This document shows, in pieces, positions 61,840 through 64,000 of a stretch of DNA of 64,000 nucleotides. The first letter of the stretch is position 1. Each line of letters opens with the position of its first letter. Below the pieces are notes generated by a model that made no database searches, was not told the DNA's origin, and was given only the letters and a program-made list of their open reading frames with translations. The stretch comes from Anoplolepis gracilipes (lineage: Eukaryota; Arthropoda; Insecta; Hymenoptera; Formicidae). Location of the stretch: NCBI RefSeq assembly GCF_047496725.1, contig NC_132981.1:9288501-9352500 (forward strand). The letters run 5' to 3'. A program made the position numbers and the translations under genes.

Positions 61840-64000
61840 GTTTACATAGGGATGCGTCTGCCGGCGCGACTTCGCGAACGGACGGGAGGAACGCACATGC
61901 ACTATGCATGAATGCGTGCACATACACGGTCCGGGCTGGATTTATTCCCGGCGGAACTTTGCGACGCGCGGAGATGAAAGTGTGTGCGAGAGGAAGGGAG
62001 GGAAACTGCAGGGAGATGCGGGAGTCGACGGATGCTTCCGTCCGTCCGCGTGACGAAAGGGATCGTCAAAGGATCGCATTTTCGATCTATCGCTCGAGGT
62101 CGATCTCTTTATATTTTGCAGCGAAATATTAATTCTTAACGCAGTAAATAATATACGTATATTGTATATATGTATGCGCGCATTAAAAAAAGATATTCGA
62201 ACGTGTCGATTCTGTTTACTTATTTTTTTAATCTTTTAAGTATTTGAAAGATTTTAATTATGCAAAAGGAAAAAAAAATACTTTTTTAAAATATCTCTAT
62301 TATGCTTTTCAAAAAGTTTTTAATTATCGAGACTTTCCTCGTCGCGTTGAAAAATGTTTATTTTATTTTATTTATTTATTTATTTTTTTTTTTTTTTTTT
62401 TTTTTTTATTTCGAAATGAAGAAAAGTTGCATCGCTATTAAATAACGTCTTCGTCGGCAGCGGACATTTAAAAGATTAATGCGAGCCTTCAATTTCTCGA
62501 CGCGGATACTAATGTCGCCTTTAACGAGACACGCCAACGTCCGCTCGCTCGCTCACCCGGCGCAGAAATTATGAATGGTCTTGCGGAGCAGTATTTCGGA
62601 ACGTGAATCTCATTTCGCGCGCAACGCGTGTACGCTTTGCCTTTCTCTCTACGGGCGTATTACCGGCAACACGGCGCGGCCGATTTAATATTACAGGTGG
62701 CATGGTGAAATTCTAAATGATTCAGAAATCCGCGTTTATTTCGGGTCACCGCACGCGATTATCTCTCGAACGTGAAATTTCGATGGATCTCGACCGTTGG
62801 TGTGAGTACTGCGGACGCGAATAGCAACTCTTGCTCATATTTAATTGGCCGTTTTGCTTCTCGCAGCCTTCTTGTGCTCGTCCTCAAACGGCAGCATTTC
62901 CAACGAATCACACCGGAAATTATTCATGAGCGTGAAAATCATATTATAGTGTGACCGCCCGAATAGATTAAATTCACTAAAAAAGGATTTTATTTTTCTC
63001 TCTTTCTCAATAATATTTCGGAAATATAATTTTCATCAAAGCTTTAATTATTGTTTTCCTAATACTTATACGTAACACTTAACGTGTTACGTATAGCAAA
63101 ATAATTTATTTTTTAAGTATATAGGATATTTAAAATCATTTACAGCTTTAATTTCTCACGACCTGTTATCAATATTGGAAATGTAACGAGGTATTTAATT
63201 CCGAGTATTAAAACATACTAAATAATTCTTGAAAGACTTTTGTGAGGGAAAAATAAACTGAATAAAAAAAATTTATCATTTAACCGCAAAAGACGAATTG
63301 TCTACGTGGAATGTTAAATCACAATAGCCATCGAGCGATTATCCCCTCGCAGGCCTTCCAAAATTGATCACCTGAAATTTTAATAACCCCCTCTTTACTG
63401 TCATAATCTTTGCATCCGCGCGATCCAACGAGAAGTGATTAAAACTCCGCGTTAACGAGGCACGCCGTTATATATACGAACGATAATAAATTCTCGCGCT
63501 TTAGTAACGAGCTCCTCGCGCCACGTTTTTTCTCTCTCTCTCTCTCTCTTTCGTAGAAGAAAAATGGCAGTGTCGACGTGAATCGCGCGTACAGCCATGA
63601 CGACAAAGTCAAGCGGGGCCCGTTGTCTCTGTCAATATATTCCTCCGGATATACTTGACTTGCATGCGAGTCGGGTGTGCGTATAGATAAAACGCGCGGC
63701 ACGTCCACGGCGTATCTGTCGCAGGCGGCTTTTGTCGCTTAACAAGGGTGCAGCGCACCAACGACGGGCGATGGTGACGACGGCGGCAGGAGTTACGTGA
63801 ATTTACTCGCGATCGTGTAATGGGACGCGGGGAATGCGTTTCCCGCATTCCTCGAAGTTGAATTTCTTTCGCTACGCCATGCGAATAACGCACGCGTCTA
63901 TCTCGATGTATATGGGTTTCGTTTCATCTCTTCAGTATTAAAATGATTTTTAATTGTTATCGATAATTGGAGATTGCGTATAAACTTTGCAGCACAAACT
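61840..64000. other. Mixed AT- and GC-rich DNA to the right edge
   Basis: GC-richer pieces at 61840-62100, 62440-62900 and 63400-63900. A TTTA/T-rich run lies at 62357-62407, a CT repeat near 63529-63550, and a hairpin at 63067-63095. No supported exon, RNA gene or element. Confidence 0.5.
63067..63095. repeat. Perfect 12-base inverted repeat with 5-base loop
   Basis: TATACGTAACAC and GTGTTACGTATA flank TTAAC. Confidence 0.75.

Larger units (their letters stand above)
43661..64000 (+). other. Probable very long KDM3 intron running off the right edge
   Basis: After the exon E donor there is no recognisable exon continuing KDM3 through the end of the window. The missing parts of the protein (low-complexity middle, zinc finger, JmjC domain) must lie further right. 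The interval holds AT-rich DNA, long GA/CT tracts, a G-rich stretch (50.5-50.9 kb), a GC-rich patch (52.4-53.2 kb), and a CpG island-like region (57.0-58.1 kb), which are entered separately. It is not excluded that another gene's promoter or first exon lies inside. Confidence 0.55.

Noticed and set aside
1..64000. Search for CRISPR arrays, operons, complete transposons, rRNA and familiar insect miRNAs
   Set aside because: No regularly spaced repeat array, no transposase-like ORF with terminal repeats, no rRNA stretch, and none of the mature miRNA sequences I could recall was seen by eye.

Overview
The window looks like insect nuclear DNA. It is AT-rich, full of dinucleotide and trinucleotide microsatellites, has small CpG-rich patches inside AT-rich sequence, and its only convincing coding sequence is a set of short exons separated by introns of up to many kilobases. 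The protein closely matches the N-terminal region of the KDM3 (JHDM2) histone H3 lysine-9 demethylase family. The overall character fits a hymenopteran, possibly an ant, but that is an inference from style and not from a marker gene.

Layout. 1-30899: no coding exon recognised; AT-rich DNA with GC-richer islets (about 4.0, 7.1, 10.3, 14.7-15.5, 16.9, 19.0, 20.6, 21.5, 22.9, 25.6 and 27.5-28.05 kb), microsatellites, two tandem duplications and several hairpins. 30900-43660: five + strand KDM3 coding exons (30900-31151, 32562-32675, 40494-40688, 43132-43216, 43572-43660). They join without frameshift into 245 codons with matching splice phases. 43661-64000: probably the next KDM3 intron, continuing past the window. 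It holds long GA/CT tracts, a G-rich stretch at 50.5-50.9 kb, a CpG/G-rich island at 57.0-58.1 kb that could be an internal promoter, and a possible non-coding exon at 59236-59296.

The start codon exon of KDM3 was not found, and its zinc finger and JmjC catalytic domain are not in the window, so the gene is partial at both ends. I found no tRNA, rRNA, CRISPR array, full transposon or prokaryote-like operon. No new multi-gene system is visible. The most useful leads are regulatory and structural: the motif-dense island 3 kb upstream of the first recognised exon, an RFX X-box match at 7172-7185, a NAGNAG splice acceptor in KDM3, the 57-58 kb island, and a tandem duplication whose two copies differ by the left arms of two hairpins.
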